Below are positions 42,010-49,880 of a stretch of 49,880 bases of DNA, one piece after another (within the stretch, counting starts at the first letter, position 1; each line of letters begins with the position of its first letter). This stretch comes from Psychroserpens burtonensis DSM 12212. GTDB taxonomy: Bacteria; Bacteroidota; Bacteroidia; Flavobacteriales; Flavobacteriaceae. The notes beneath the pieces were generated by a model. The model searched no databases and was not told where the DNA came from. It saw nothing but the letters and a program-made list of their open reading frames with translations. The stretch lies in assembly GCF_000425305.1 (NCBI RefSeq), contig NZ_KE384348.1, positions 82,825 through 132,704 on the forward strand. The letters run 5' to 3'. Both the position numbers and the translations under genes were made by a program.

Positions 42010-43767
42010 ATGTTCGAAATTTCCGAATTAAAAGCAAAAAAGCTTCCTGAACTTCAGGATATAGCTCAAAAACTTAACGTACCAAAATACCGTACGTTAA
42101 AAAAATTAGATCTTGTTTACCAAATCTTAGATTTCCAAGCAGCCAACCCAGATGTTGTAAAGCAAGAAGTCGCTGCTCCGATTAGTGCTCCTGATAAAAA
42201 AGTAGAAGACAAGAAGTCTGCACAACAACGTAAACCAAGAGCACGTGTTGAGAAAAAGAAAGATGAGAATCCTAATCCTACGCAACAAACAATGGAATTG
42301 GATGAGAAGAAAGACGATGAGTCATCTAAAACTTCTACCAACGATAAAGATGAAAAGTCTCCAAAGTCTGACGAACAGAAAAAAGATATTAAAAAAAATA
42401 ATCAAAATATCGATAATCGTCCTAAAAGTCCTAACGATAACAAGCCTAATCCGCGTCCAAAGGATGATAATAAGCCGAATCCTCGCTCAAAGGATGACAA
42501 CAAGCCTAATCCGCGTCAGAAGGATGACAACAAGCCGAATCCTCGTCAAAAGGATGGCAATAGACCAAACCCTCGTCAAAAGGATGGTAATGTCCATAAG
42601 AATAACGGTAACAAAGATAATCGCAATCGTTACAGAGAACCAGACTTTGAATTTGATGCTATTATAGAAAGTGAAGGTGTTCTAGATGTAATGCAAGATG
42701 GTTACGGTTTTTTACGTTCATCTGATTACAACTACTTATCATCTCCTGATGATATATATGTCTCTCAATCACAAATTAGATTGTTTGGATTAAAAGTTGG
42801 TGATACCGTTTTAGGAAATGTGCGCCCTCCAAAGGAAGGTGAAAAATACTTCCCATTAATCAAAGTCAATAAGATAAACGGTCAAAGTCCAAATGTGGTA
42901 AGAGACCGTGTTGCTTTTGAGCACTTAACACCATTATTCCCGGAAGAGAAATTTAACATTGCTGAAAAGCAAGCGACGATCTCTACGCGTATAATGGATT
43001 TGTTCGCACCAATTGGTAAAGGACAACGTGGTATGATTGTATCGCAACCAAAAACAGGTAAAACGATGTTATTGAAGGATGTTGCCAATGCAATCGCTGC
43101 TAATCACCCTGAAGTATATCAGATGATTTTATTAATTGATGAACGTCCAGAAGAAGTCACAGACATGCAACGAAATGTGCGTGGTGAAGTCATTGCTTCT
43201 ACTTTTGATAAAGAAGCTCACGAGCACGTAAAAATTGCAAATATTGTTTTAGAAAAAGCAAAACGTCTTGTAGAATGTGGCCACGATGTGGTAATTCTAT
43301 TAGATTCAATAACACGTCTAGCAAGAGCTTATAACTCTGTACAACCTGCATCGGGTAAAATATTAAGTGGTGGTGTAGATGCCAATGCTTTACACAAACC
43401 AAAACGTTTCTTTGGTGCAGCACGTAACATTGAAAATGGTGGATCACTTACTATTATCGCTACAGCCTTAACTGAAACAGGTTCTAAGATGGATGAAGTC
43501 ATCTTCGAAGAATTTAAAGGAACTGGTAATATGGAATTACAACTAGATCGCAAGATTTCTAATCGTCGTATTTTCCCAGCTATTGATTTAACATCTTCAA
43601 GCACGCGTCGTGATGATATTCTATTAGATGAAACAACAATTAAAAGAATGTGGGTAATGCGTAAATACCTTGCCGACATGAATCCTGTAGAAGCGATGGA
43701 GTTCATTAACGAAAGATTTAAGCAAACAAGAAACAACGAAGAGTTTTTAGTCTCTATGAACGGATAA
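42010..43767 (+). CDS. rho: Transcription termination factor Rho
   Basis: A 585-aa cytoplasmic RNA helicase. An N-terminal helical domain ([21 protein letters not shown]) is followed by a long disordered insert (about 55-215; Lys/Asp/Asn/Pro rich with ten-residue repeats). The cold-shock-like primary RNA site ([20 protein letters not shown]) comes next, then the ATPase core: Walker [24 protein letters not shown], Walker [17 protein letters not shown] and the Q/R-loop region [17 protein letters not shown]. It terminates transcription. The insert makes it longer than the ~420-aa enteric Rho, as is usual in Bacteroidota. Confidence 0.97.
   Translation: MFEISELKAKKLPELQDIAQKLNVPKYRTLKKLDLVYQILDFQAANPDVVKQEVAAPISAPDKKVEDKKSAQQRKPRARVEKKKDENPNPTQQTMELDEKKDDESSKTSTNDKDEKSPKSDEQKKDIKKNNQNIDNRPKSPNDNKPNPRPKDDNKPNPRSKDDNKPNPRQKDDNKPNPRQKDGNRPNPRQKDGNVHKNNGNKDNRNRYREPDFEFDAIIESEGVLDVMQDGYGFLRSSDYNYLSSPDDIYVSQSQIRLFGLKVGDTVLGNVRPPKEGEKYFPLIKVNKINGQSPNVVRDRVAFEHLTPLFPEEKFNIAEKQATISTRIMDLFAPIGKGQRGMIVSQPKTGKTMLLKDVANAIAANHPEVYQMILLIDERPEEVTDMQRNVRGEVIASTFDKEAHEHVKIANIVLEKAKRLVECGHDVVILLDSITRLARAYNSVQPASGKILSGGVDANALHKPKRFFGAARNIENGGSLTIIATALTETGSKMDEVIFEEFKGTGNMELQLDRKISNRRIFPAIDLTSSSTRRDDILLDETTIKRMWVMRKYLADMNPVEAMEFINERFKQTRNNEEFLVSMNG
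42436..42591 (+). repeat. 30-bp tandem repeats inside rho
   Basis: Five imperfect 30-bp units encode DDNKPNPR(P/S/Q)K-type decamers in the disordered insert of Rho; the last two vary to [10 protein letters not shown] and DGN. Units differ by a few bases, so unequal recombination could change copy number. Confidence 0.85.
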
Positions 43768-43788
43768 ACTTGTTTAAAATATTAAACC

Positions 43789-43830
43789 AAAAAAAAAGTC
43801 TTGAACTTAATAAGTCAAGGCTTTTTTTTT
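43789..43830 (+). terminator. Rho-independent terminator of rho
   Basis: AAGTCTTGA and TCAAGGCTT pair (one G-T) around a 10-nt loop, flanked by a run of A before and nine T after. It begins 22 bases past the rho stop. Confidence 0.9.
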
Positions 43831-43929
43831 GTGTTTATATGAACTGGTTTAGTTTATCTAGTTCGAAATTTAATAGAACTACAATAAGATAACCACGTTA
43901 CTTTTAATGGTGGTTTACGCGACCTATTA

Positions 43930-44292
43930 CTAGTAAGCCATTAAAAGCTCTTTGTATTCTTTTAAATCAGAAAGATTACCCTTATTATTAAGATTTCTTG
44001 GAAGCGCTATTAAATACTTAAGACTTTCTACGGGAGAAACATCTTCTGTTTGTTCAATATCATTTTCTTCATCCAACGGCTCATCGTTAAGAATAGGAAT
44101 AAGAAATGATTGGTGTTCTTCTATATGCTCATAAGTATATCTCAATACTTTTACTAATAATGGCACTTTTTGCTCTATAGCATAGCCTCTTAATTCCTTG
44201 ATATCGTCGACTAATGCATCAGAATTAATTCCTGTTTCATCAAGATTTTTAAGAATTTTATCGATTAATTTAATTGCTTGTGTATTTTCCAA
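43930..44292 (-). CDS. Conserved small acidic protein of unknown function
   Basis: A 120-aa cytoplasmic, helical, acidic protein. It contains LIDKILKNLDETGINSDALV, a central KVPLLVKVLRYTYEHIEEHQSFL and an acidic linker DEPLDEENDIEQTED, then a C-terminal helix ending KEYKELLMAY. There is no signal or membrane segment. Proteins like this occur near rho or rpsT in flavobacteria as far as I recall; no function is known. Confidence 0.75.
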   Translation of the reverse strand: MENTQAIKLIDKILKNLDETGINSDALVDDIKELRGYAIEQKVPLLVKVLRYTYEHIEEHQSFLIPILNDEPLDEENDIEQTEDVSPVESLKYLIALPRNLNNKGNLSDLKEYKELLMAY

Positions 44293-44440
44293 AGGTGAAG
44301 ATTATGTGAATAGTTAATTTTATACAAATTTATCTTTTTTTAAATCAAGTACAGAGCCTTTTTAATAATTTCCTAATTATTATTGACAATAACTTTTAAT
44401 ACTCATCCTAGTTAATTTTATACAAAAAATTTAGATTACA

Positions 44441-44467
44441 AAAAAAGCCTCTCACATGGAGAAGCTT
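44441..44467 (-). terminator. Terminator of rpsT
   Basis: On the minus strand AAGCTTCTC pairs with GAGAGGCTT (one mismatch) around a short loop and is followed by a T-run. It begins 24 bases beyond the rpsT stop. Confidence 0.85.
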
Positions 44468-44490
44468 ACAATTGTAAAATTTAATTCTGT

Positions 44491-44745
44491 TTAGCTTAAA
44501 GCCGAGACATGCTTAGTTAAACTTGATTTTAAATTAGCTGCTTTGTTATCATGGATAACGTTGTTCTTAGCTAATTTATCTATCATTGAAATAACTGCCG
44601 GCAAGTAATCACCCGCGTCTTTTGCTGTTTCCATATCACGTAACCTTTTGATAGCACCACGCGTTGTTTTGTGTTGGTATCTGTTACGTAAACGCTTAGC
44701 TTCGTTACTTCTTATTCTTTTTAATGCTGACTTGTGATTTGCCAT
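44491..44745 (-). CDS. rpsT: 30S ribosomal protein S20
   Basis: An 84-aa basic protein from ATG 44745 (MANHKSALKRIRSNEAKRLR), the standard S20 N-terminus, with KTTRGAIKRLRD and a helical C-terminus. The frame opens upstream to 44817 through the tRNA-Glu gene, which is not coding. It binds 16S rRNA. It starts 27 bases after tRNA-Glu on the same strand and may share its transcript. Confidence 0.97.
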   Translation of the reverse strand: MANHKSALKRIRSNEAKRLRNRYQHKTTRGAIKRLRDMETAKDAGDYLPAVISMIDKLAKNNVIHDNKAANLKSSLTKHVSALS

Positions 44746-44772
44746 TGTTTTTTCTTTCTTGTTAAAAAATTG

Positions 44773-44844
44773 TAGCCCGTAGGGGAGTCGAACCCCTCTT
44801 ACATGGATGAAAACCATGCGTCCTAGCCGATAGACGAACGGGCC
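44773..44844 (-). tRNA. tRNA-Glu (anticodon TTC)
   Basis: On the minus strand the acceptor GGCCCGT pairs with ACGGGCT, discriminator A. The anticodon stem is CATGG/CCATG with loop TTTTCAT (anticodon TTC), and the T-arm AGGGG/CCCCT has the TTCGACT loop. CCA is not encoded. It lies just upstream of rpsT. Confidence 0.96.
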
Positions 44845-44977
44845 ATTTTATTTATTTCAATCGCATTTTAATAAATTAAAGTGCTTTTTAAATGAACAAG
44901 CAATTACTGATTGCGGATGCAAAAATACAACTATTTTTAAATGTTGCAAGACCTTATTAAACTTTTTTAAAAAAAAT

Positions 44978-46456
44978 TTAATAAGCCTTAGCAAACAGCA
45001 CTCTATTTGTTGACGGATTCCCAGTATATACACACTTTCCAGCCTCTTTTTTAACATCCATTGGAATACATCTAATCGTTGCTTTTGTGAGCTCTTTTAT
45101 TTTTTGTTCAGTTTCTGCTGTACCATCCCAATGTGCAGAAATGAACCCTGTCTTAGTCTCTAATACAGTTTTAAATGTTTCAAAATCATCAACTTCAGTA
45201 GTATGAGTATCTCTAAATTTAATAGCTTTACTAAATAATTCGTCTTGAATTGTTTTCAAAAGCAATTCTACTTTAGACACAAGATCTGTCATTCCTATAA
45301 CGTCTTTAGTTAAAGTATCGCGTCTTGCTAACTCAACAGTTCCATTATCTATATCTCTTTGTCCAATTGCAATTCGCAATGGCACACCTTGTAATTCATG
45401 CTGAGCAAACTTTGCTCCTGGTCTGTGCGTTGTTCTAGCATCAAGCTTACATGAAATACCAAGAGACTTTAATTCTTTGATGATACCCTTAGCTTTTTCT
45501 GTAATTACTTCTAATTGTTCATCTGTTTTATATATAGGCACAATAACGACTTGAAATGGTGCTAAATTTGGAGGTAAAACCAATCCTTTATCATCACTAT
45601 GTGTCATAATCAAAGCTCCTACTAGACGTGTTGAAACTCCCCAAGATGTTGCCCAAACGTAATCTAGTTTGCCTTCATTATTCGTAAATTTAACATCAAA
45701 AGCTTTAGCAAAATTTTGACCTAAAAAGTGCGATGTTCCAGCTTGTAGAGCTTTTCCATCTTGCATTAATGCTTCTATACAATAAGTGTCTATAGCTCCC
45801 GAAAAACGTTCGCTTTCAGTTTTCACGCCCTTTATTACTGGGATAGCCATAAAATTTTCAGCGAACTCTGCATAAACATCATTCATTTGTTTAGCTTCTG
45901 CTACCGCTTCTGCTTTTGTGGCGTGCGCTGTATGACCTTCTTGCCATAAAAATTCTGCGGTACGCAAAAACAACCGAGTCCTCATTTCCCATCTAACCAC
46001 ATTGGCCCATTGGTTAATTAAGATTGGTAAATCTCTGTAGCTTTGAATCCATCCTTTGTATGTACTCCATATAATAGCTTCACTTGTAGGTCTAACGACA
46101 AGCTCCTCCTCTAATTTTGCTTCAGGGTCCACCCTCAGTTTCCCTGGATTATCCGGATCATTTTGTAATCTATAATGTGTAACAACTGCACACTCCTTTG
46201 CAAAACCTTCAGCGTTTTTCTCTTCAGCTTCAAACAAACTTTTAGGAACAAAAAGGGGGAAATATGCGTTTTGATGACCAGTTTCTTTAAACATGCGATC
46301 TAATTCGGCCTGCATTTTCTCCCAAATCGCATATCCATAGGGCTTAATGACCATGCACCCTCTAACAGCAGAATTCTCCGCCAAATCAGCCTTCACAACC
46401 AATTCGTTATACCATTTAGAATAATCTTCAGCTCTACTTGTAAGGTTTTTACTCAT
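44978..46456 (-). CDS. proS: Prolyl-tRNA synthetase (archaeal/eukaryal-like type)
   Basis: A 492-aa cytoplasmic class II synthetase from ATG 46456 ([20 protein letters not shown]). Visible parts are [14 protein letters not shown], motif 2 region [30 protein letters not shown], motif 3 region [23 protein letters not shown] and the anticodon-binding domain ([12 protein letters not shown]... to [23 protein letters not shown]). A C-terminal zinc-domain-like segment ends in the Tyr typical of the ProS type 3 group. It lacks the editing insert of the bacterial type, as is usual for Bacteroidota. The frame continues 10 codons upstream ([10 protein letters not shown]), judged non-coding. Confidence 0.96.
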   Translation of the reverse strand: MSKNLTSRAEDYSKWYNELVVKADLAENSAVRGCMVIKPYGYAIWEKMQAELDRMFKETGHQNAYFPLFVPKSLFEAEEKNAEGFAKECAVVTHYRLQNDPDNPGKLRVDPEAKLEEELVVRPTSEAIIWSTYKGWIQSYRDLPILINQWANVVRWEMRTRLFLRTAEFLWQEGHTAHATKAEAVAEAKQMNDVYAEFAENFMAIPVIKGVKTESERFSGAIDTYCIEALMQDGKALQAGTSHFLGQNFAKAFDVKFTNNEGKLDYVWATSWGVSTRLVGALIMTHSDDKGLVLPPNLAPFQVVIVPIYKTDEQLEVITEKAKGIIKELKSLGISCKLDARTTHRPGAKFAQHELQGVPLRIAIGQRDIDNGTVELARRDTLTKDVIGMTDLVSKVELLLKTIQDELFSKAIKFRDTHTTEVDDFETFKTVLETKTGFISAHWDGTAETEQKIKELTKATIRCIPMDVKKEAGKCVYTGNPSTNRVLFAKAY

Positions 46457-46556
46457 TTTTAATGTTTTGGCACAAAATTTGCGCATATGTTAAATAAATA
46501 AATAGTTCAGCAAAACTAACTATTTTTGTAATGTTCAACAATAAAAATCAATAGAT

Positions 46557-47612
46557 ATGCAATTAAGTAATTACATACAGACGAAATTTCCATTTTTTGT
46601 TGCACTAAGCTTTACGTTCTTATTAGCTTCTTGTGGTTCATACCAATATGTTGGTTATGACAGTGATGGTATTTACAATGACAACAACTCTAGAGAAAGG
46701 GTTGTTTATGAAGACGCAAGAGCAGTTCCTGCAGAGAGTCAGAGTGTCTATAAAGATTATTTCACTCAAAAATCCTTACAATATAGTGAAATACCAAATG
46801 ATCCTAACGCCATATTTACGGATATAGACTCATACGAAGGTAACTATAGTGACGAAGCTTATGAAGATGAACAAGCTGGCCAAGCTGGTTGGGGACAAGC
46901 TAATGAAAATGTAACTATAAATTATTACGACAATGGTTGGAATAATGGCGGATTTGGAATGGGGTTCAATAATTGGGGCTGGAATGGTGGCTTTGGAATG
47001 GGATTCAACAATTGGGGCTGGAATGGTGGCTTTGGAATGGGATTCAACAATTGGGGCTGGAATGGTGGCTTTGGTAACGGTTTTGGATGGGGATTCAATA
47101 ACTGGGGCTGGAACGGTGGTTTTGGTAATGGATTTGGATGGAACGGTGGCTTTGGTAATGGATTTGGATGGCATAACAATTTTAATAGAGGGAGAAACGG
47201 AATAGCGTATAACGCGGGCAGAAGAGGTTCTAATTTAGCAAATCGAAATGGTAATTACTCTAGACGTAATTCTTCAACTAATGTTTCCAGAAGATCATCA
47301 TCTGTTAGAAATAATTCTACTATAAGAAATAGAAGAACTAATTCAACAGTAAGGCCTAGAAGTAGTAATTCAACGGTAAGACCTAGAACAACAAGACCAA
47401 GAAGTTCAAACTCTTCCGTGAGACCTAGAACATCTAGAACTAATAACTCTGTGAGCCCAAGAAGCAATAATAGAAGCAATTCGTCTTCTGCAAGAAGCTC
47501 AAGAAGCAGTTCTAGTAGATCTTCTTCTGCAAGAAGTTCGAGCGGTGGTTCTAGTAGATCATCCGGATCATCAAGATCATCAAGTAGAGGTGGCTCTGGA
47601 CGCAGAGGATAA
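46557..47612 (+). CDS. Gly/Asn/Trp-repeat lipoprotein with Arg/Ser-rich tail
   Basis: A 351-aa protein with a lipoprotein signal (LSFTFLLASC, lipid Cys at about residue 26) and a short polar domain (GSYQYVGYDSDGIYND... to about 120). Tandem GWNGGFGMGFNNW-type repeats follow (about 130-205), then a strongly basic, Ser-rich tail (VRPRSSNS and SARSSRSSSS patterns, ending RGGSGRRG). The family is uncertain; Bacteroidota vesicle- or surface-associated lipoproteins of this low-complexity type are known. The Arg/Ser tail could bind nucleic acid or polyanions, but that is speculation. It is followed by the FadL-like gene 39 bases later. Confidence 0.75.
   Translation: MQLSNYIQTKFPFFVALSFTFLLASCGSYQYVGYDSDGIYNDNNSRERVVYEDARAVPAESQSVYKDYFTQKSLQYSEIPNDPNAIFTDIDSYEGNYSDEAYEDEQAGQAGWGQANENVTINYYDNGWNNGGFGMGFNNWGWNGGFGMGFNNWGWNGGFGMGFNNWGWNGGFGNGFGWGFNNWGWNGGFGNGFGWNGGFGNGFGWHNNFNRGRNGIAYNAGRRGSNLANRNGNYSRRNSSTNVSRRSSSVRNNSTIRNRRTNSTVRPRSSNSTVRPRTTRPRSSNSSVRPRTSRTNNSVSPRSNNRSNSSSARSSRSSSSRSSSARSSSGGSSRSSGSSRSSSRGGSGRRG
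46944..47171 (+). repeat. 39-bp and 30-bp tandem repeats in the lipoprotein gene
   Basis: Three 39-bp units (46944, 46983 and 47022; the last two identical) encode NGGFGMGFNNWGW. A 51-bp variant (47061-47111) and two 30-bp units (47112-47141, 47142-47171; encoding NGGFGNGFGW) follow. The identical copies suggest recent expansion and probable length variation between strains. Confidence 0.9.
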
Positions 47613-47651
47613 TCTAGGTTTATTTAAATTATAATTTTACAAAATTTCAAT

Positions 47652-49169
47652 ATGAAAAAATTAACTATACTTGCTATAGGAGTGTTATCTGTGTCCAATA
47701 TTATGGCTCAAGATATATCAGACGCGCTTCGCTATTCACAAGATGAAATACAAGGAACAGCTCGTTTTAGAGCTCTAAGTGGAGCTTTTGGAGCCTTAGG
47801 TGGAGATATGTCTGCTGTAAGTATAAACCCTGCAGGTTCTGCTGTATTCACTAAAAGTCACGCTTCTTTATCATTATCTAGTTTAAATGTTGACAACGAT
47901 ATATCTTATTTTAATGGCAGAAGTTCGTCCTCTGACTCTAAAATAGACTTAAATCAAGCTGGTGCAGCCTTTGTTTTTCAAAACACAAATGAATCTTCTT
48001 CTTGGAAAAAATTCGTCCTCAGTGTTGCTTATGATAAAACTGCTAATTATGATAATCAATGGTTTGCTTCTGGACGTAATGCAAATTCTATTGATGGATA
48101 TTTTTTAGACTATGCCAACGGACTTCGATTGGATCAAATTTCTGCATTTCCAGGTGAAAACCTTTCTGATGCTTATGCTGAAATTGGATCTACTTATGGT
48201 TTTGGAAATCAACAAGCCTTCTTGGGATACGAATCATTTATCCTAGAACCAGGAACTGATACAGATGAAAACACACTTTATACCTCAAACATAGCTCCAG
48301 GAACATTCAATCAACAGTATGATTATGTATCTCAAGGTTACAATGGGAAGTTTAGCTTTAATGCAGCAACTCAATATGAAGACAAATTATATTTAGGAAT
48401 TAATTTAAACACACACTTTATTAATTATGAAAGATCTACATTTTTAAACGAATCTAATTCTAATCAAGATTCTTTAATAACCAATGTTGGTTTTGAAAAT
48501 AATTTACTCACTACTGGTAATGGTTTTTCATTTCAATTGGGAGCAATTTTAAAACTCACTAATGAGCTTAGAGCAGGTTTTACTTATAACTCGCCCACAT
48601 GGTTTACAATTACAGAAGAAACGTCTCAAAATATCTCGACAGTTCAAAATGATGGAGACGGGAGCTTTTCTTCTTTTATCAACCCAAACATAATTAATAT
48701 TTTTCCTAGCTATAGGTTGCTGTCTCCTGGAAAAATTACAGGAAGTTTAGCTTATGTTTTTGGCGAACAAGGTTTGATAAGTTTTGATTATTCTAGAAGA
48801 GATCATACGAATACAAAATTCAAACCAACCTCTGATCCTTTTTTTGCATCTCAAAATAATATCATGAATAACGTATTCAAAGTAGCAAATACTTATAGAG
48901 TTGGTGGTGAATATAAAATAAAACAAATTAGCCTTAGAGGGGGATATAGATTAGAAGAAAGCCCATATGCTGATGATTCTTTTTATGGTGATTTAACGGG
49001 TTATTCTCTTGGTATAGGTTATAATTTTGGTAATACAAAATTAGATTTAACCTATGATCAAGCTCAAAGAAATACCAACAATCAATTATATTCAGTCGGT
49101 TTAACCGATGCTGCGCTATTAGATACAAATAATTCTAATATTACCCTGTCATTAGGTTTTAACTTATAG
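47652..49169 (+). CDS. OmpP1/FadL/TodX family outer-membrane transporter
   Basis: A 505-aa beta-barrel protein with a signal peptide (MKKLTILAIGVLSVSNIMAQ). The N-terminal hatch region has FRALSGAFGALGGDMSAVSINPAG, the FadL signature, where NPAG is characteristic. Many alternating strands end in NSNITLSLGFNL with a terminal strand. FadL proteins pass hydrophobic molecules such as long-chain fatty acids across the outer membrane. The substrate cannot be told here. Own terminator downstream. Confidence 0.93.
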   Translation: MKKLTILAIGVLSVSNIMAQDISDALRYSQDEIQGTARFRALSGAFGALGGDMSAVSINPAGSAVFTKSHASLSLSSLNVDNDISYFNGRSSSSDSKIDLNQAGAAFVFQNTNESSSWKKFVLSVAYDKTANYDNQWFASGRNANSIDGYFLDYANGLRLDQISAFPGENLSDAYAEIGSTYGFGNQQAFLGYESFILEPGTDTDENTLYTSNIAPGTFNQQYDYVSQGYNGKFSFNAATQYEDKLYLGINLNTHFINYERSTFLNESNSNQDSLITNVGFENNLLTTGNGFSFQLGAILKLTNELRAGFTYNSPTWFTITEETSQNISTVQNDGDGSFSSFINPNIINIFPSYRLLSPGKITGSLAYVFGEQGLISFDYSRRDHTNTKFKPTSDPFFASQNNIMNNVFKVANTYRVGGEYKIKQISLRGGYRLEESPYADDSFYGDLTGYSLGIGYNFGNTKLDLTYDQAQRNTNNQLYSVGLTDAALLDTNNSNITLSLGFNL

Positions 49170-49192
49170 TTAGAAAATAGTATTCTTTTCGG

Positions 49193-49226
49193 AAAAGTGC
49201 TAGACTTACGTTTAGCGCTTTTTTTA
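49193..49226 (+). terminator. Terminator of the FadL-like gene
   Basis: AAGTGCTA (49195-49202) and TAGCGCTT (49213-49220) pair with one G-T around a 10-nt loop, followed by a T-run. It lies 26 bases past the stop. Confidence 0.8.
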
Positions 49227-49500
49227 TTATTAGCAGCTATAAAAGACCTTTAAAACAAAATTCAATTACTCTATCTTAAAACTACTAAAGTTCTATACAA
49301 AACGGTATTAGTGTTTAAAAATATTGTTTACAATATGGACTATCGCATAAGTTTGATTACACAAATTGTACTTGGAGATAAATATCATTCTATAGTACTC
49401 CTAATATCGAGTTAGTTAAATATAGTACTACGCCTTTAATAACTAATAAAGTTAACCTCCTATCTAAATAACAATAGAAATAGCTCTATTTTATAAAATC
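49227..49500. other. Intergenic region between convergent terminators
   Basis: About 270 AT-rich bases between the FadL-like gene and the convergent T9SS type B gene. All frames are broken. No RNA or promoter could be supported. Confidence 0.5.
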
Positions 49501-49502
49501 AA

Positions 49503-49533
49503 AAAAGGCCACGTCATTGTGACGTAGCCTTTT
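49503..49533 (-). terminator. Terminator of the T9SS type B protein gene
   Basis: AAAAGGC and GCCTTTT with inner ACGTCA / TGACGT (one mismatch between) form a strong stem with a TTG loop, A- and T-flanked. It lies 21 bases beyond the stop at 49554. Confidence 0.85.
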
Positions 49534-49553
49534 AAATATAATTCGTTTAATAG

Positions 49554-49880
49554 TTACCTTTTCAGGGTAAAATGGGCTTTAAATTCTTTACGGTCGCCTG
49601 TAATAGGCTCATTGTACTCTACTGCAAACCAGTAGTCGCTTGTTGGGAGTTGGTTACCGTTGTAGGTACCATTCCAGCCTGCTCCTGTTGGACTGAGTTG
49701 CTTGAGTAATTTTCCGTATCTGTCAAATATATAAATTTTTGCGTTTGGTTGACTATTTATTGCACTAATGTTCCATGTGTCATTATAACCGTCGCCATTT
49801 GGTGTGAAGAATTTTGGATAGTCCATGACAATAACGGTATCACTCCCTTCTCCGCATCCATTCTTGTCTCTCGCAGTGAC
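49554..49880 (-). CDS. C-terminus of a gliding-motility-associated (T9SS type B) protein; 5' end outside window
   Basis: The frame is open to the window edge; the visible 108 codons are the end of a larger protein. They contain the type B sorting domain: YPKFFTPNGDGYNDTWNI, then AKIYIFDRYGKLLKQLSP, GWNGTYNGNQLPTSDYWF and a terminal FKAHFTLKR. Residues before it (CGEGSDTVIV) look like the end of a cysteine-bearing repeat. The type B domain directs export by the type IX system. Substrate function unknown. Confidence 0.93.
   Translation of the reverse strand, partial: VTARDKNGCGEGSDTVIVMDYPKFFTPNGDGYNDTWNISAINSQPNAKIYIFDRYGKLLKQLSPTGAGWNGTYNGNQLPTSDYWFAVEYNEPITGDRKEFKAHFTLKR

Noticed and set aside
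42245-42667. 140-aa frame inside rho
   Set aside because: Shifted reading of the low-complexity repeat insert of rho; no independent start context or family.
46944-47171. Regular repeats that might suggest a CRISPR array
   Set aside because: They are in-frame 39- and 30-bp coding repeats without unique spacers, inside a lipoprotein gene; no cas genes are present.
46830-47205. Several Pro- or Gly-rich frames on both strands in the repeat lipoprotein
   Set aside because: They are shadows of the 39-bp repeats.

Overview
The window is an AT-rich piece of a Bacteroidota chromosome, almost certainly a marine member of the Flavobacteriaceae. The grounds are: type IX secretion (T9SS) sorting domains at both window edges (type A left, type B right), family markers (GLPGLI, DUF4293, DUF1599, BT_3928-like, DUF3667, TonB-dependent carboxypeptidase-regulatory proteins), a rho gene with a long low-complexity insert, and promoters of the TAnnTTTG type. 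No genus can be named from the sequence alone.

Layout. 1-963: C-terminal end of a large secreted repeat protein. 1516-9469 (minus strand): an inorganic-carbon uptake cluster, DabA (DUF2309, with its C-x-D / H / C zinc residues) and DabB (NuoL-like), followed by a SulP permease and a DUF2490 outer-membrane protein; a small exported protein lies upstream. 9470-11615: a decayed APC-family amino-acid permease and an intact Crp/Fnr-type regulator. Both have near-identical promoters carrying the same palindrome, ATAACATTTGTTAT.

12098-21329: a 9.2-kb integrative element inserted in the 3' end of tRNA-Arg(ACG), bounded by perfect 49-bp direct repeats. It carries a tyrosine integrase, a 450-aa unknown protein, an excisionase-like HTH protein, a winged-helix-like protein, a D5/P4-type SF3 helicase, a zinc-finger/Toprim-like DUF6371-type primase and an HTH protein that weakly resembles a terminase small subunit. 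After these come small membrane or exported proteins on both strands. No capsid, tail, portal or relaxase gene is visible, so a phage-satellite-like or mobilisable island is the working idea. Paired integrase-arm-like sites and a long inverted pair of 9-bp iteron arrays lie near its ends.

21459-23944: a sulfur module, a split YeeE/YedE (TsuA-like) transporter plus a CstB-like persulfide dioxygenase/rhodanese fusion. 23961-33129: housekeeping and cell-envelope genes (clpS, an M57 metalloprotease lipoprotein, prmA, tpiA, a TlpA-like thioredoxin, an OppB-type permease lacking a normal start codon, a DoxX/BT_3928 protein, DUF1599, folP, a lipoprotein, and diadenylate cyclase cdaA). 33130-37669: a block of four broken or suspect genes (DUF3667, a TonB-receptor-like protein with a stop 45 codons early, a frameshifted GLPGLI gene, and a small exported protein with an early TGA). 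37753-49169: an ABC exporter, truA, a phosphoesterase, DUF4293, rho, rpsT with tRNA-Glu, proS, a Gly/Asn/Trp-repeat lipoprotein and a FadL/OmpP1-type porin. 49554-49880: the C-terminus of a T9SS type B protein.

The most interesting parts are the tRNA-Arg island with its terminal repeat architecture, the duplicated palindromic promoter linked to the Crp/Fnr gene, and the co-decayed surface-protein cluster. All calls come from reading the sequence; no database search was run.
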